64,000 bases of DNA from Loktanella sp. Alg231-35 (lineage in GTDB: Bacteria; Pseudomonadota; Alphaproteobacteria; Rhodobacterales; Rhodobacteraceae), in NCBI RefSeq assembly GCF_900143545.1, contig NZ_FREV01000004.1:62001-126000 (forward strand). The letters run 5' to 3'. The notes under the pieces were generated by a model. It had not been told where the DNA came from and did not search any database. It saw nothing but the letters and a program-made list of their open reading frames with translations. Every line of letters begins with the position of its first letter. Within the stretch, counting starts at the first letter, position 1. Below are positions 55,331 through 63,884 of this stretch, one piece after another. Position numbers and translations under genes: made by a program.

Positions 55331-56080
55331 ATGGCTGGCCACTCCAAATGGGCGAATATTCAGCACCGCAAAGGACGGCAGGATAAACTGCGTTCCAAGC
55401 TGTTTTCCAAATTGGCCAAGGAAATCACGGTTGCCGCCAAGATGGGCGACCCTGATCCTGACAAGAACCCCCGTCTGCGACTGGCGGTGAAAGAAGCCAA
55501 ATCCAGCTCCGTCCCCAAGGATGTGATCGACCGCGCGATCAAGAAATCGCAAGGCGGCGATGCCGAGAATTATGATGAGATCCGCTATGAGGGGTATGGC
55601 CCCAATGGTGTCGCTGTCATCGTTGAGGCGATGACCGACAACCGCAACCGCACTGCGTCAACCGTGCGGTCGACGTTTTCAAAGAACGGCGGCAATCTGG
55701 GCGAGACCGGATCGGTTGGTTTCATGTTCGATCGCAAGGGTGAGGTGGTCTATCCCGCATCCGTTGCCGATGCGGATACCGTCATGATGGCGGCGATTGA
55801 GGCGGGTGCAGAAGACGTTCAAAGCGACGACGAGAACCATGTCATCTATTGCGCGGATACTGACCTGAACGATGTGTCCAACGCGCTTGAGGCAGAGTTG
55901 GGCGAGAGCACGACCACCAAGCTGATCTGGAAGCCAAATTTGACGACTGAGGTCGATATTGATGGTCTGACCAAGCTGATGAAGCTGCTGGATACGTTGG
56001 AAGAAGATGACGACATTCAACGAGTGACAGCGAATTTTGAAGCCTCTGAAGAGGTGATGAATGCCTTCGCTGAAGGCTGA
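55331..56080 (+). CDS. YebC/PmpR family protein
   Basis: 249 residues, full length. It begins [18 protein letters not shown], with [30 protein letters not shown], then [23 protein letters not shown] and [11 protein letters not shown], all signature segments. Proteins of this family were annotated as transcriptional regulators; some bind ribosomes and relieve stalling at polyproline tracts. It has its own promoter region and is followed by a GC-rich hairpin element with a T-run. Confidence 0.95.
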   Translation: MAGHSKWANIQHRKGRQDKLRSKLFSKLAKEITVAAKMGDPDPDKNPRLRLAVKEAKSSSVPKDVIDRAIKKSQGGDAENYDEIRYEGYGPNGVAVIVEAMTDNRNRTASTVRSTFSKNGGNLGETGSVGFMFDRKGEVVYPASVADADTVMMAAIEAGAEDVQSDDENHVIYCADTDLNDVSNALEAELGESTTTKLIWKPNLTTEVDIDGLTKLMKLLDTLEEDDDIQRVTANFEASEEVMNAFAEG

Positions 56081-56098
56081 ACCTGATTGCACGGTCTG

Positions 56099-56160
56099 AG
56101 GGGGCGCTGCCCCCGCCGCTGTGCGGCCCCCCGAGATATTTTTGAACAAAAGAAAATGGG
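56099..56160 (+). repeat. Rhodobacterales-type GC-hairpin/T-run intergenic element, also the yebC terminator
   Basis: GGGGGC-gct-GCCCCC (56100-56114) and GCCGC-tgt-GCGGC (56115-56127) are two adjacent perfect hairpins, followed by CCCCCGAGATATTTTTGAAC with a run of five T. The same arrangement, ending in GAGATATTTTTGAACAAA, recurs at many gene ends in Rhodobacterales from memory. It would terminate yebC on the plus strand. Confidence 0.6.
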
Positions 56161-56168
56161 ATGTTGCG

Positions 56169-56708
56169 CTAAGGCGTGATGATCCCGTTTTCAGTCACGA
56201 TCAGGTCAAGCGGTTGATCTGTCGGCTCAAGCGGGAGATCAGTGTCTTCCTGCGCCTGATAGGCAAATCCGATGGCCATCGTCGGTTGCGCGGCACGTAG
56301 TTTCTCAAGCGTCCGGTCATAGAACCCGCCACCATATCCCAGACGCCCGCCTGTCCGATCGAACGCCACCAACGGCACCACCACAATTTGCGGCGTCATC
56401 CATTCGCCGCTTTCGGGGATCATCGCCCCAAATTCGCCTTTGATGAGCGCGCATCCCGGTTCCCACAGCCGGAACCGCAGCGGTTGCCCTGCTCCGATGA
56501 TCACTGGCACGCCGACCGGCCCGTGGGCCGCGGATTCTTCCATCGCCGGTGTTGGATCAATTTCGGTCCGCATGGCCATGTAGCCCGCCAATGGCACACC
56601 GCGATAACCAGCGAGGACCTCGCTTAGGTAGCCAGCGGTTGCACCGCCCCTTTCATGCGCAATCTTGCGCCGCGCAAAGGCGGCCGTGCGTGCTGCAGAT
56701 TTATCCAT
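56169..56708 (-). CDS. 5-formyltetrahydrofolate cyclo-ligase
   Basis: 179 residues from ATG 56708, which overlaps the mgtE stop by one base (TGATG). The family's ATP/substrate-binding C-terminal motif is clear: VVPLVAFDRTGGRLGYGGGFYDRTL. The N-terminal AARTAAFARRKIAHE also fits. It converts 5-formyl-THF to 5,10-methenyl-THF, recycling a folate storage form. Translation is coupled to mgtE, perhaps only by chance. Confidence 0.9.
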   Translation of the reverse strand: MDKSAARTAAFARRKIAHERGGATAGYLSEVLAGYRGVPLAGYMAMRTEIDPTPAMEESAAHGPVGVPVIIGAGQPLRFRLWEPGCALIKGEFGAMIPESGEWMTPQIVVVPLVAFDRTGGRLGYGGGFYDRTLEKLRAAQPTMAIGFAYQAQEDTDLPLEPTDQPLDLIVTENGIITP

Positions 56709-58081
56709 CAAAGTAACCACGCTGCGGCAAGGCCCAGAAAAACAAAGAAACCAACGACATCAGTCACGGTTGTCACAAAAGCGCCAGAGGCCAAGGCAGG
56801 GTCGATCCCGATTTTTTCCAGCGCAACAGGGATCACAGTGCCGGCGAGACCTGCAATGACCAAATTGATCACCATCGCCACCGCAATCACCAGCCCCAGC
56901 ATTGGCGAGCCGAACCAGACGACGCCCACAACGCCCATCACAATTGCAAAAATGGTCCCGTTGATTAGCCCTACCAAGACCTCGCGTCGGATCACCCGCC
57001 AGACGTTTGCCGTGGTCAAATCGCGGGTCGCAAGCGCGCGCACGGCCACGGTCAGAGATTGTGTGCCTGCATTGCCCCCCATTGAGGCCACAATGGGCAT
57101 CAAGACGGCCAGTGCGACGAGGCCGGCAATCGTTTCCTCAAAGAGGGAAATGACCATTGAGGCGAGAATGGCGGTGACAAGGTTGACTGCCAGCCAGGGA
57201 AAGCGCTGGCGCGTTGTCTCAATCACCCGGTCAGACAGGCTGCCCTCGCCGACACCGGCCAGACGCAGGATGTCTTCCTCGGCTTCTTCTTCCAGAAAGG
57301 CCATCGCATCGTCGATTGTGATAACGCCCACAACCCGGTCATCATCGTCCACCACCGGCGCGGTGATCATGTGATAGTGGTTGATTGCCTGTGCCACTTC
57401 TTCAACGTCCTGTTCGACGTGGAACGTGCGGAATATGTCCTCGGTCAGGTCTTTCAAAGCCATGGTGCGCGGGTGGCTTAGGATGCGACCAAGCGTGACA
57501 TAGCCCACGGCCTTGAGCCGAGGATCAACCAGAATGATGTGATAGAATTGATCCGGCAGGACCACGTCAGAGCGTAGATAATCAATCGCCTCGCCCACGG
57601 TCCAATGCTCTGGCGCGCGCACCAGTTCGGATTGCATATGGCGGCCTGCGGATTCTTCGGGGTAGGTAAGCGCCTGTTCGACAACAACTCGGTCGCCCGC
57701 TTCCAGGGCTTCAAGAACTTGTTCCTGCTGGGCGTCGTCGAGGTATTCGACCAGATCGACGACATCGTCGCTTTCCAGATCGCGCACGGCTTCAGCCAGT
57801 TCTGAGGGCGCAAGCTGTTCGATCACCTCTTCGCGCAGGTTTTCGTCCAGTTCCGACAGGACGTCACCATCAACGCCCCCTGACCAGACGGTCAGCAGGT
57901 CGCGGCGGTCGCGGGCGTCGATTTGTTCAAGCAGGTGGGCGATGTCGGCGGGGTGAAGCGGGTCAAGCAAAGCATGGATCGAAATGGGGTCTGCGGCCTG
58001 AACGGCCTCCATCACATCGGCAACCAGTCGGTCGGTGACGCCGAATGCTTCGTCTTCGGTGGTGGTTTCTGCCTCGGCCAT
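56708..58081 (-). CDS. mgtE: Magnesium transporter MgtE
   Basis: 457 residues from ATG 58081 (GGGGGA upstream); the frame opens at 58120 but that start has no ribosome-binding site. The N domain (ALLDPLHPADIAHLLEQID) is followed by two CBS domains (about 145-270: EESAGRHMQSELVRA and IDDAMAFLEEEAEED), a plug helix, and five membrane helices, including LMPIVASMGGNAGTQSLTVAVRALA with the Mg2+-selective pore. Magnesium binding to the cytoplasmic part closes the channel. The end overlaps the 5-FCL gene. Confidence 0.93.
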   Translation of the reverse strand: MAEAETTTEDEAFGVTDRLVADVMEAVQAADPISIHALLDPLHPADIAHLLEQIDARDRRDLLTVWSGGVDGDVLSELDENLREEVIEQLAPSELAEAVRDLESDDVVDLVEYLDDAQQEQVLEALEAGDRVVVEQALTYPEESAGRHMQSELVRAPEHWTVGEAIDYLRSDVVLPDQFYHIILVDPRLKAVGYVTLGRILSHPRTMALKDLTEDIFRTFHVEQDVEEVAQAINHYHMITAPVVDDDDRVVGVITIDDAMAFLEEEAEEDILRLAGVGEGSLSDRVIETTRQRFPWLAVNLVTAILASMVISLFEETIAGLVALAVLMPIVASMGGNAGTQSLTVAVRALATRDLTTANVWRVIRREVLVGLINGTIFAIVMGVVGVVWFGSPMLGLVIAVAMVINLVIAGLAGTVIPVALEKIGIDPALASGAFVTTVTDVVGFFVFLGLAAAWLL

Positions 58082-58180
58082 GCGTCCCCCTGCTGCTTTT
58101 GCAACATAGTCCATTGCCACAGCGGCACAACGCAGATTTCTGCGATTTACCCCGCGCCAGCGGCAGCATAGGTTCGTGAT

Positions 58181-59470
58181 ATGACAATGCAGTTACTCTT
58201 GGGCCAAACCTTGGGCTTTTCCGGCAATCCCCTGACGGGCGATTGGGCCGACGCCGTGCAGTTTGACAGCACAGGTGGCGTGTTGATTGATGGCGGGCAG
58301 ATCATCGACGTTGGCAATGGCCCCGCCTTGCAAGCGGCGCATCCGCAGGCGCAAGTGACCGATTATGGCGACGCGCTGATCAGTGCGGGTTTTGTCGATG
58401 CACATATGCATTATCCCCAAACCGGGATGATCGCCAGCTGGGGCAAGCAGCTGATTGATTGGCTGAATACCTATACGTTCCCCGAAGAATCGCGCTTTGG
58501 CGATAAGGCCTATGCTGACGATGTGGCCGGGAGCACGCTTGATCTGGCATTGGCCCATGGCACCACGACGCTGACAAGTTTTTGCACGATCCATCCCGAA
58601 AGCGTTGATGCCTTCTTTGAGGCGGCAGCGGCGCGCAATATGGCAGTGATTGCGGGCAAGACCTGCATGGATCGCAATGCGCCTGATACATTGATCGATA
58701 CGGCCCAGACCGCCTATGACGACAGCAAGGCTTTGCTTGAGAAATGGCATGGGCAGGGTCGCGCGCAATATGCGATCACGCCGCGCTTTTCGCCGACATC
58801 GACGCCCGATCAACTGGCCGCCCTTGGTGCGTTGTGGGCAGAGCATCCCGATTGCCTGATGCAGACCCATCTGAGCGAACAACACCCCGAGATTGCTTGG
58901 GTAAAAGAACTGTTCCCCGATGCCCGCGATTATCTGGATACATACGAGGCCTTTGGCCTGCTAGGCGAACGTGGCCTTTACGGCCATGCCATCCATCTGG
59001 ACCCGCGCGAGATTGCCCGGCTGGCAGAGGTTGGCGCCGCCGTCGTCCATTGTCCGACGTCCAATACGTTTATCGGCTCTGGCCTGTTTGATGTGATGGG
59101 GCTGGCAAAGTCCGCGGTCTCTATCGGATTGGCCACGGACACTGGCGGTGGTTCGTCTTTTTCAATGCTGCGGACGATGGCCGCTGCCTATGAAATCGGA
59201 CAGCTACGCGGGGTTGCGTTGCATCCCGCCCAGTTGATGTGGTTGGCCACCGAAGGGTCCGCTGATGCGCTCAAGATGTCGGGTCAGATCGGGCATCTGG
59301 GTGTCGGTGCCATGGCCGATATCACTGTGCTTGATTTGCAATCCACCGATGCAATTGCCCAGCGCAGTGCGCGGGCCGAAGGGATTTGGGATGCGCTCTT
59401 TCCGACCATCATGATGGGGGATGATCGGGCGGTCCGCGATGTCTGGATTGCTGGCACGCGGCAGGTCTAG
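58181..59470 (+). CDS. guaD: Guanine deaminase
   Basis: 429 residues, amidohydrolase superfamily. Zinc ligands and specificity residues: VDAHMHYPQTGMIASWG (the HxH plus the guanine-specific Y-P-Q-T), then MQTHLSEQHPEI, GLYGHAIHLDPRE, and the metal Asp in LATDTGGGSSFSMLRTM. It hydrolyses guanine to xanthine and ammonia in purine salvage or degradation. The end overlaps the convergent CAP gene by 4 bp. Another deaminase of the superfamily lies 550 bp away. Confidence 0.93.
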   Translation: MTMQLLLGQTLGFSGNPLTGDWADAVQFDSTGGVLIDGGQIIDVGNGPALQAAHPQAQVTDYGDALISAGFVDAHMHYPQTGMIASWGKQLIDWLNTYTFPEESRFGDKAYADDVAGSTLDLALAHGTTTLTSFCTIHPESVDAFFEAAAARNMAVIAGKTCMDRNAPDTLIDTAQTAYDDSKALLEKWHGQGRAQYAITPRFSPTSTPDQLAALGALWAEHPDCLMQTHLSEQHPEIAWVKELFPDARDYLDTYEAFGLLGERGLYGHAIHLDPREIARLAEVGAAVVHCPTSNTFIGSGLFDVMGLAKSAVSIGLATDTGGGSSFSMLRTMAAAYEIGQLRGVALHPAQLMWLATEGSADALKMSGQIGHLGVGAMADITVLDLQSTDAIAQRSARAEGIWDALFPTIMMGDDRAVRDVWIAGTRQV

Positions 59471-59946
59471 CAGCCCGACGACAGCTTCAATACCCAGATG
59501 TCGCCTGCCCGGCCAAGCCCAAAGAACGTGTAATCACGGCCCAGCATGTTGCGCCGGTGTCCACTTGAGTTTTGCCATCCGGTAAACACCTCTGCTTCGG
59601 ACGTTTGCCCAAATGCGATGTTCTCAGCCCCAGACAGGATTGTGCATCCGGCACCCGCAGCGCGTTGGCCGAAGGTTTCGCCATTGGGGCCGTTGCGCGC
59701 ACGGTGTGAAAAATAATTGCGAGCGCGCATGTCTTCGGCATGGGCCTGTGCGGCACGGGTCAAAGCAGCGTTCGGCTGCATTGATCCCAGCCCTTGGCTC
59801 GCGCGAAAGCTATTCAGAATTTGCGTGAAGGATGCAGATGACGGCACCGCTGTGGGAGCCGCCCGCGCCGAAGACATCGGCGCAGGCGGAGTGGTGGTGC
59901 ATGCAGCAAACAGGGTGAGGACCGTCGCAGCAAAGAGAAGTTTCAT
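59467..59946 (-). CDS. CAP/SCP (PR-1-like) domain lipoprotein
   Basis: 159 residues. The N-terminus has a lipobox (LFAAC, Cys 15), so it is a lipoprotein. The CAP domain shows ILNSFRASQGLGSMQPNAALTRAAQAHAEDM, then YFSHRARNGPNGETFGQRA, SGAENIAFGQTS, VFTGWQNSSGHRRNMLG and YTFFGLGRAGDIWVL, with the two metal-type histidines. Bacterial CAP proteins have poorly defined roles in envelope binding. It lies between two purine-type deaminases without clear functional connection. Confidence 0.88.
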   Translation of the reverse strand: MKLLFAATVLTLFAACTTTPPAPMSSARAAPTAVPSSASFTQILNSFRASQGLGSMQPNAALTRAAQAHAEDMRARNYFSHRARNGPNGETFGQRAAGAGCTILSGAENIAFGQTSEAEVFTGWQNSSGHRRNMLGRDYTFFGLGRAGDIWVLKLSSGC

Positions 59947-60015
59947 TGTGGGCCAATCGACAAAGGTGGGCGATTGATCCCAATTGGGGGCCGAAAAGAG
60001 GCAAAAGTTTGACGG

Positions 60016-61359
60016 CTATCCACGCTCGGCCAGTTTCCGCGCAAGTGCATTCTGGCGTGCGATCGTCTTGTCCATATCCAGCGTCTGCATATGTCCGTCA
60101 TACACGATCTGGCGCCCCTCGACATAAAGAGCCGATACCTTCGCGGGCCCCGCCAACAACAGCGCTGCCGGATCCCAAGATCCGGCGTTCTCGACGCATT
60201 GCGCATCCCAGATCGCCACGTCGGCGCGTTTGCCAATGGCAATTTGCCCGCAATCATCGCGTCCCAGCACCTGCGCCCCGCCGCGTGTGGCGATCTCTAG
60301 TGCTTCGCGCGCTGACATGGCGTCTGCCCCGCTTTGTACCCGCTGCAGCAGCATCGCCATGCGGGCCTCTCCGGCGAGATTGCCGATGTCATTGCTTGCC
60401 GACCCATCCACGCCAAGGCCCACAGGTACGCCTGCGTCGCGCATCCCGCGTATCGGAGCAATCCCGGAACCCAGCCTGCAATTGGAACAGGGGCAATGGG
60501 CAACGCCCGTCCGCGAGCGCGCAAAAAGGTCGATTTCCTGCTCGTCAAGTTTCACGCAATGGGCATGCCAAACGTCATCGCCGGTCCAGCCTAGATCTTC
60601 GGCATATTGGCCGGGGCGGCACCCGAATTTTTCCAGTGAATAGGCGATGTCCTCGTCATTTTCGGCCAAATGGGTGTGCATCATCACACCTTTGTCACGC
60701 GCCAAAAGAGCCGCATCACGCATCAAGTCACGGCTGACCGAAAATGGGCTGCAGGGGGCAACGCCGACACGCACCATGGCACCGGGGTTCGGGTCGTGGA
60801 ACGCATCGATAACGCGAATGCTGTCTTTGAGGATGGCGGCCTCATCTTCGACCAGCGCATCTGGCGGCAGGCCTCCATCGCTTTCGCCAATGCTCATTGC
60901 ACCGCGTGTGGCATGAAACCGCAGACCCACTTCGGATGCGGCAGCGATGGTATCATCCAGCCGCGCCCCGTTGGGGTAAAGATAAAGGTGGTCCGATGTC
61001 ATGGTGCAGCCGGACAGGGCAAGTTCAGCCAACCCTGCTTGGGCTGAGACAAACATCTCTTCGGGGCCAAACCGCGACCAAATCGGATAAAGCCGTTGCA
61101 ACCAGCCAAACAGCAACGCATCCTGCGCGCCCGGCACGGCACGGGTCAGGGTTTGGTATAGGTGGTGGTGTGTGTTGACCAAGCCGGGGGTGACGATCTT
61201 GCCTGCTGCGTTGAAAACCTCTGCGTCGCCCCCCACAAGCCCCTGACCGACAGCAGCGATGACGCCGTCACGGATCAGAATATCCGCGCCGTTCAGCTCT
61301 GCGCGGTTATCATCCATCGTCAGGATGACATCGGCGTTTTGGATCAACGTATCAGTCAT
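60016..61359 (-). CDS. 8-oxoguanine deaminase / hydroxyatrazine-type amidohydrolase
   Basis: 447 residues. Metal-site motifs are VNTHHHLYQTLTRA, MMHTHLAENDEDIAYS, DDVWHAHCVKLDEQEI and LGVDGSASNDIGNL, with the HHHLYQT and SASND patterns of the 8-oxoguanine deaminase / AtzB-like group. It probably deaminates 8-oxoguanine or a related purine. It overlaps hisN-like downstream gene's start by 8 bp, giving coupled translation on the minus strand. The exact substrate needs testing. Confidence 0.85.
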   Translation of the reverse strand: MTDTLIQNADVILTMDDNRAELNGADILIRDGVIAAVGQGLVGGDAEVFNAAGKIVTPGLVNTHHHLYQTLTRAVPGAQDALLFGWLQRLYPIWSRFGPEEMFVSAQAGLAELALSGCTMTSDHLYLYPNGARLDDTIAAASEVGLRFHATRGAMSIGESDGGLPPDALVEDEAAILKDSIRVIDAFHDPNPGAMVRVGVAPCSPFSVSRDLMRDAALLARDKGVMMHTHLAENDEDIAYSLEKFGCRPGQYAEDLGWTGDDVWHAHCVKLDEQEIDLFARSRTGVAHCPCSNCRLGSGIAPIRGMRDAGVPVGLGVDGSASNDIGNLAGEARMAMLLQRVQSGADAMSAREALEIATRGGAQVLGRDDCGQIAIGKRADVAIWDAQCVENAGSWDPAALLLAGPAKVSALYVEGRQIVYDGHMQTLDMDKTIARQNALARKLAERG

Positions 61360-62161
61360 TCATCGCCTCTTTTATGATGGTCAGAGCCTCGGCATGTATG
61401 TCGGGATTGGCCGCGGCAATCGCTTGGCCACCTGCATGGGCAGGTCCACCTGTCCAATCCGTCACTATACCGCCTGCCGCTTCTACCACAGCGATGGGCG
61501 CTTGAATATCATAGGCGTTGAGCCCGGCTTCGATCACCAGATCAATTTGGCCTGCGGCCAGCAAAGCATAGCCATAGCAATCCATGCCATAGCGGGTCAG
61601 GTTGGCACGTGACGCAACCGCCTGAAAGGCCGCGCCTTCGCTCATGGTGCCAACTTCGGGAAAGGTCGTCACGACGGTCGCCTCTGCCAAAGGACGTGCC
61701 GCGCGGCATCGAAGCTCGGCGCTGCCCATCGGTCCGGTGACTTGGGACTGACCAAAGCCACCAAGAAACCGCTCAGCGATATAAGGTTGGTCAATGATCC
61801 CAAAAAGCGGCCCAGTGTCATCAGACACCGCGATCAGCACACCCCAGGTCGGAGTGCCGCTGATATAGCCACGTGTGCCATCAATAGGGTCAAGCACCCA
61901 AGTGAGCCCCGTGGTGCCCGCCTTATGCCCGTGCTCTTCGCCCAGAATCGCATCATCGGGACGTTGGGCGACCAAAACGGCCCGCATCGCCGCCTCTGCA
62001 TCGCGGTCGGCAATCGTGACCGGGTCAAAGCCGCCTGTCTCTTTGTTTTCAGAGGTCAGTCCAGCGCTGCGAAAATGGCGTAGGGTGACCGGCCGTGCGG
62101 CATCGGCCAAAGCATGCGCCACGCGGATCAGTTCCGCGTGGGTTGAAGGGTCAACATGCAT
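61352..62161 (-). CDS. hisN: Inositol-monophosphatase-family phosphatase, probable histidinol-phosphatase
   Basis: 269 residues from ATG 62161. The Mg2+-dependent phosphatase motifs are in order: DPVTIADRDAE, ILGEEHGHK, WVLDPIDGTRGYISG (91-96 core) and ENAYDIQAPIAVVEAAGG-like GLNAYDIQAPIAVVEAAGG. The RGYISG variant and GVLIA segment are those seen in HisN-type histidinol-phosphatases of alphaproteobacteria, so histidinol-phosphate is the likely substrate, though inositol phosphate is possible. It is transcribed ahead of the deaminase and overlaps it by 8 bp. Confidence 0.82.
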   Translation of the reverse strand: MHVDPSTHAELIRVAHALADAARPVTLRHFRSAGLTSENKETGGFDPVTIADRDAEAAMRAVLVAQRPDDAILGEEHGHKAGTTGLTWVLDPIDGTRGYISGTPTWGVLIAVSDDTGPLFGIIDQPYIAERFLGGFGQSQVTGPMGSAELRCRAARPLAEATVVTTFPEVGTMSEGAAFQAVASRANLTRYGMDCYGYALLAAGQIDLVIEAGLNAYDIQAPIAVVEAAGGIVTDWTGGPAHAGGQAIAAANPDIHAEALTIIKEAMND

Positions 62162-62233
62162 GGGGTCGTCCTTCTTGCGACTTGCGTTGCCCTTGGCGGT
62201 AGCCCGACGCAAACAAGGAGGTCAAGTCTTTAG

Positions 62234-62605
62234 CTAAGCGGCTTCGCTTAGAACGCGCGCCAGATCGAACAGGCGACGGCGCTGATTTTCTGGGATCGCA
62301 TAGTAAGAGCGCAGCAGTTCCAGCGCTTCTTTGTCTGTCAGGATATCACCGGGCAGATCAGATGCGCCAGCTTCTCCAGTTTGCTCTGCCTCTAGACCTT
62401 CGAAGAAGAAAGAAACGTCCACGCTCAATACGTTAGCGATATCCCATAGGCGGGAGGCGCTGACCCGGTTCATACCGGTTTCATATTTCTGGATTTGCTG
62501 GAACTTGATGCCAACTGCCTCAGCAAGCTGCTGCTGCGTTGTGCCATTCATCCAACGGCGATGACGAATGCGTTTTCCAACATGGACGTCAACTGGGTGT
62601 TTCAT
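62234..62605 (-). CDS. XRE family transcriptional regulator
   Basis: 123 residues from ATG 62605; the frame continues to 62737 but the extension is AT-rich and lacks a ribosome-binding site. The helix-turn-helix covers about 9-65 (GKRIRHRRWMNGTTQQQLAEAVGIKFQQIQKYETGMNRVS). A C-terminal helical part (about 95-120, LELLRSYYAIPENQRRRLFDLAR) is typical of a widespread alphaproteobacterial XRE group. Target genes unknown; divergent quinone oxidoreductase is a candidate. Confidence 0.88.
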   Translation of the reverse strand: MKHPVDVHVGKRIRHRRWMNGTTQQQLAEAVGIKFQQIQKYETGMNRVSASRLWDIANVLSVDVSFFFEGLEAEQTGEAGASDLPGDILTDKEALELLRSYYAIPENQRRRLFDLARVLSEAA

Positions 62606-62924
62606 ACTACTATCCTCATCATGCCGAAACCTGACGCACAGCGCGACAGAATTTGGGTTTACCCACACACCAAAATAAAAAAACAAATTGAGGGCGTGCT
62701 TGAACACGTCCATGACTATTTCAGACAGAACACGCAACGGTTGCAGCGCCCATCCTGCCCTTTAGGACAGGTTTAGAGCGCGCAATTACTGCCAGCCCTG
62801 CCCAAAAGTACAGGCCAACGTTAGCATGGTTTTTGCAATGCGTGAAGCGAACAAGGTGAACAGGAGTCTGTCATTTTGACCTGATGGTAGTTAACAGACT
62901 CTCACCACAAAGGATTCGACCCAC
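62606..62924. other. Divergent promoter region between the XRE regulator and the quinone oxidoreductase
   Basis: 319 bases. The first part is AT-rich and holds the XRE promoter. An inverted repeat GAGTCTGT (62864-62871) / ACAGACTC (62894-62901) with a 22-bp spacer lies 24-61 bp upstream of the oxidoreductase start and could be a regulator site. No gene is seen. Confidence 0.4.
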
Positions 62925-63884
62925 ATGCGCGCTTTTCAAATCTCCTCATACGACAATGCCCCACAGTTAAAGGACGTTCCGGTCCCAACCCCAACTGAGG
63001 GTGAGGTCCTGATTGAGATCGCAGCCTGTGGGCTGAATTTCGCCGATCTTCTTATGGCGACCGGCACGTATCAGGACACACCACCCCCACCATTCACGCT
63101 TGGGATGGAAGTAGCAGGGACCGTGACCGCCCAAGGCCCCGGCGTTACCTCACCTGCGGCTGGCACACGCGTTGTCGTTTTTGGCGGTCAGGGTGGAATG
63201 GCCGAACACGGTGTTTTTCCGGCCGCCTTGTGCCGCCCCATCCCAGACAGCATGGATGATGCAACCGCCGCCGGGTTCATGGTGGCATATGGCACGTCGC
63301 ATCTGGCACTGACGCGGCGCGCGCAGTTGCAAAAGGGCGAAACGCTGCTGGTGCTTGGTGCTGCGGGTGGTGTTGGGCTGACAGCCGTGGAAGTCGGCAA
63401 GGCAATGGGGGCCACTGTCATCGCCGTGGCCCGTGGCGCCGATAAGCTCGCCGTGGCCAAAGCCGCGGGCGCCGACCACCTGATCGACAGCACAACCGAT
63501 GACATCAAAGCCGCTGTCAAAGCCCTCGGCGGCGCCGATGTGGTCTATGATCCGGTTGGCGGTGACGCTTTCAAGGCCGCTTTGGGTGCCTGCAACCGCG
63601 AAGCCCGTGTCATCGTGATCGGGTTTGCCAGCGGCGACGTCCCGCAAATCCCCGCAAATATCATTCTGGTCAAGAACATCACTGTCATCGGGTTCTATTG
63701 GGGTGGCTATCTAAAGTTTCATCCTCAGGCACTGACCGATAGCCTTGCCGAACTGATGCAATGGCATGCCGAAGGCCGCCTTCAGCCGCACATCAGCCAT
63801 ACGGTCCCCTTGGCGGACGCCGCTGACGCACTGGAACTGATGCGCTCTCGCAAATCGACGGGCAAAGTGGTGGTTACGCCGTAA
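62925..63884 (+). CDS. NADPH:quinone oxidoreductase (zinc-independent MDR family)
   Basis: 319 residues. The MDR fold is shown by the N-terminal GROES-like part (ITGEVLIEIAACGLNFADLLMATGTYQ-type segment) and the Rossmann loop GAAGGVGLTAVEVGKAMGA (about 145-163); no structural or catalytic zinc cysteine pattern is present. VYDPVGGDAFKAALGA and the C-terminal LELMRSRKSTGKVVVTP are typical of the Qor/crotonyl-CoA reductase-like group. It probably reduces quinones or enones with NADPH. The end overlaps a minus-strand gene by 11 bp. Confidence 0.87.
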   Translation: MRAFQISSYDNAPQLKDVPVPTPTEGEVLIEIAACGLNFADLLMATGTYQDTPPPPFTLGMEVAGTVTAQGPGVTSPAAGTRVVVFGGQGGMAEHGVFPAALCRPIPDSMDDATAAGFMVAYGTSHLALTRRAQLQKGETLLVLGAAGGVGLTAVEVGKAMGATVIAVARGADKLAVAKAAGADHLIDSTTDDIKAAVKALGGADVVYDPVGGDAFKAALGACNREARVIVIGFASGDVPQIPANIILVKNITVIGFYWGGYLKFHPQALTDSLAELMQWHAEGRLQPHISHTVPLADAADALELMRSRKSTGKVVVTP

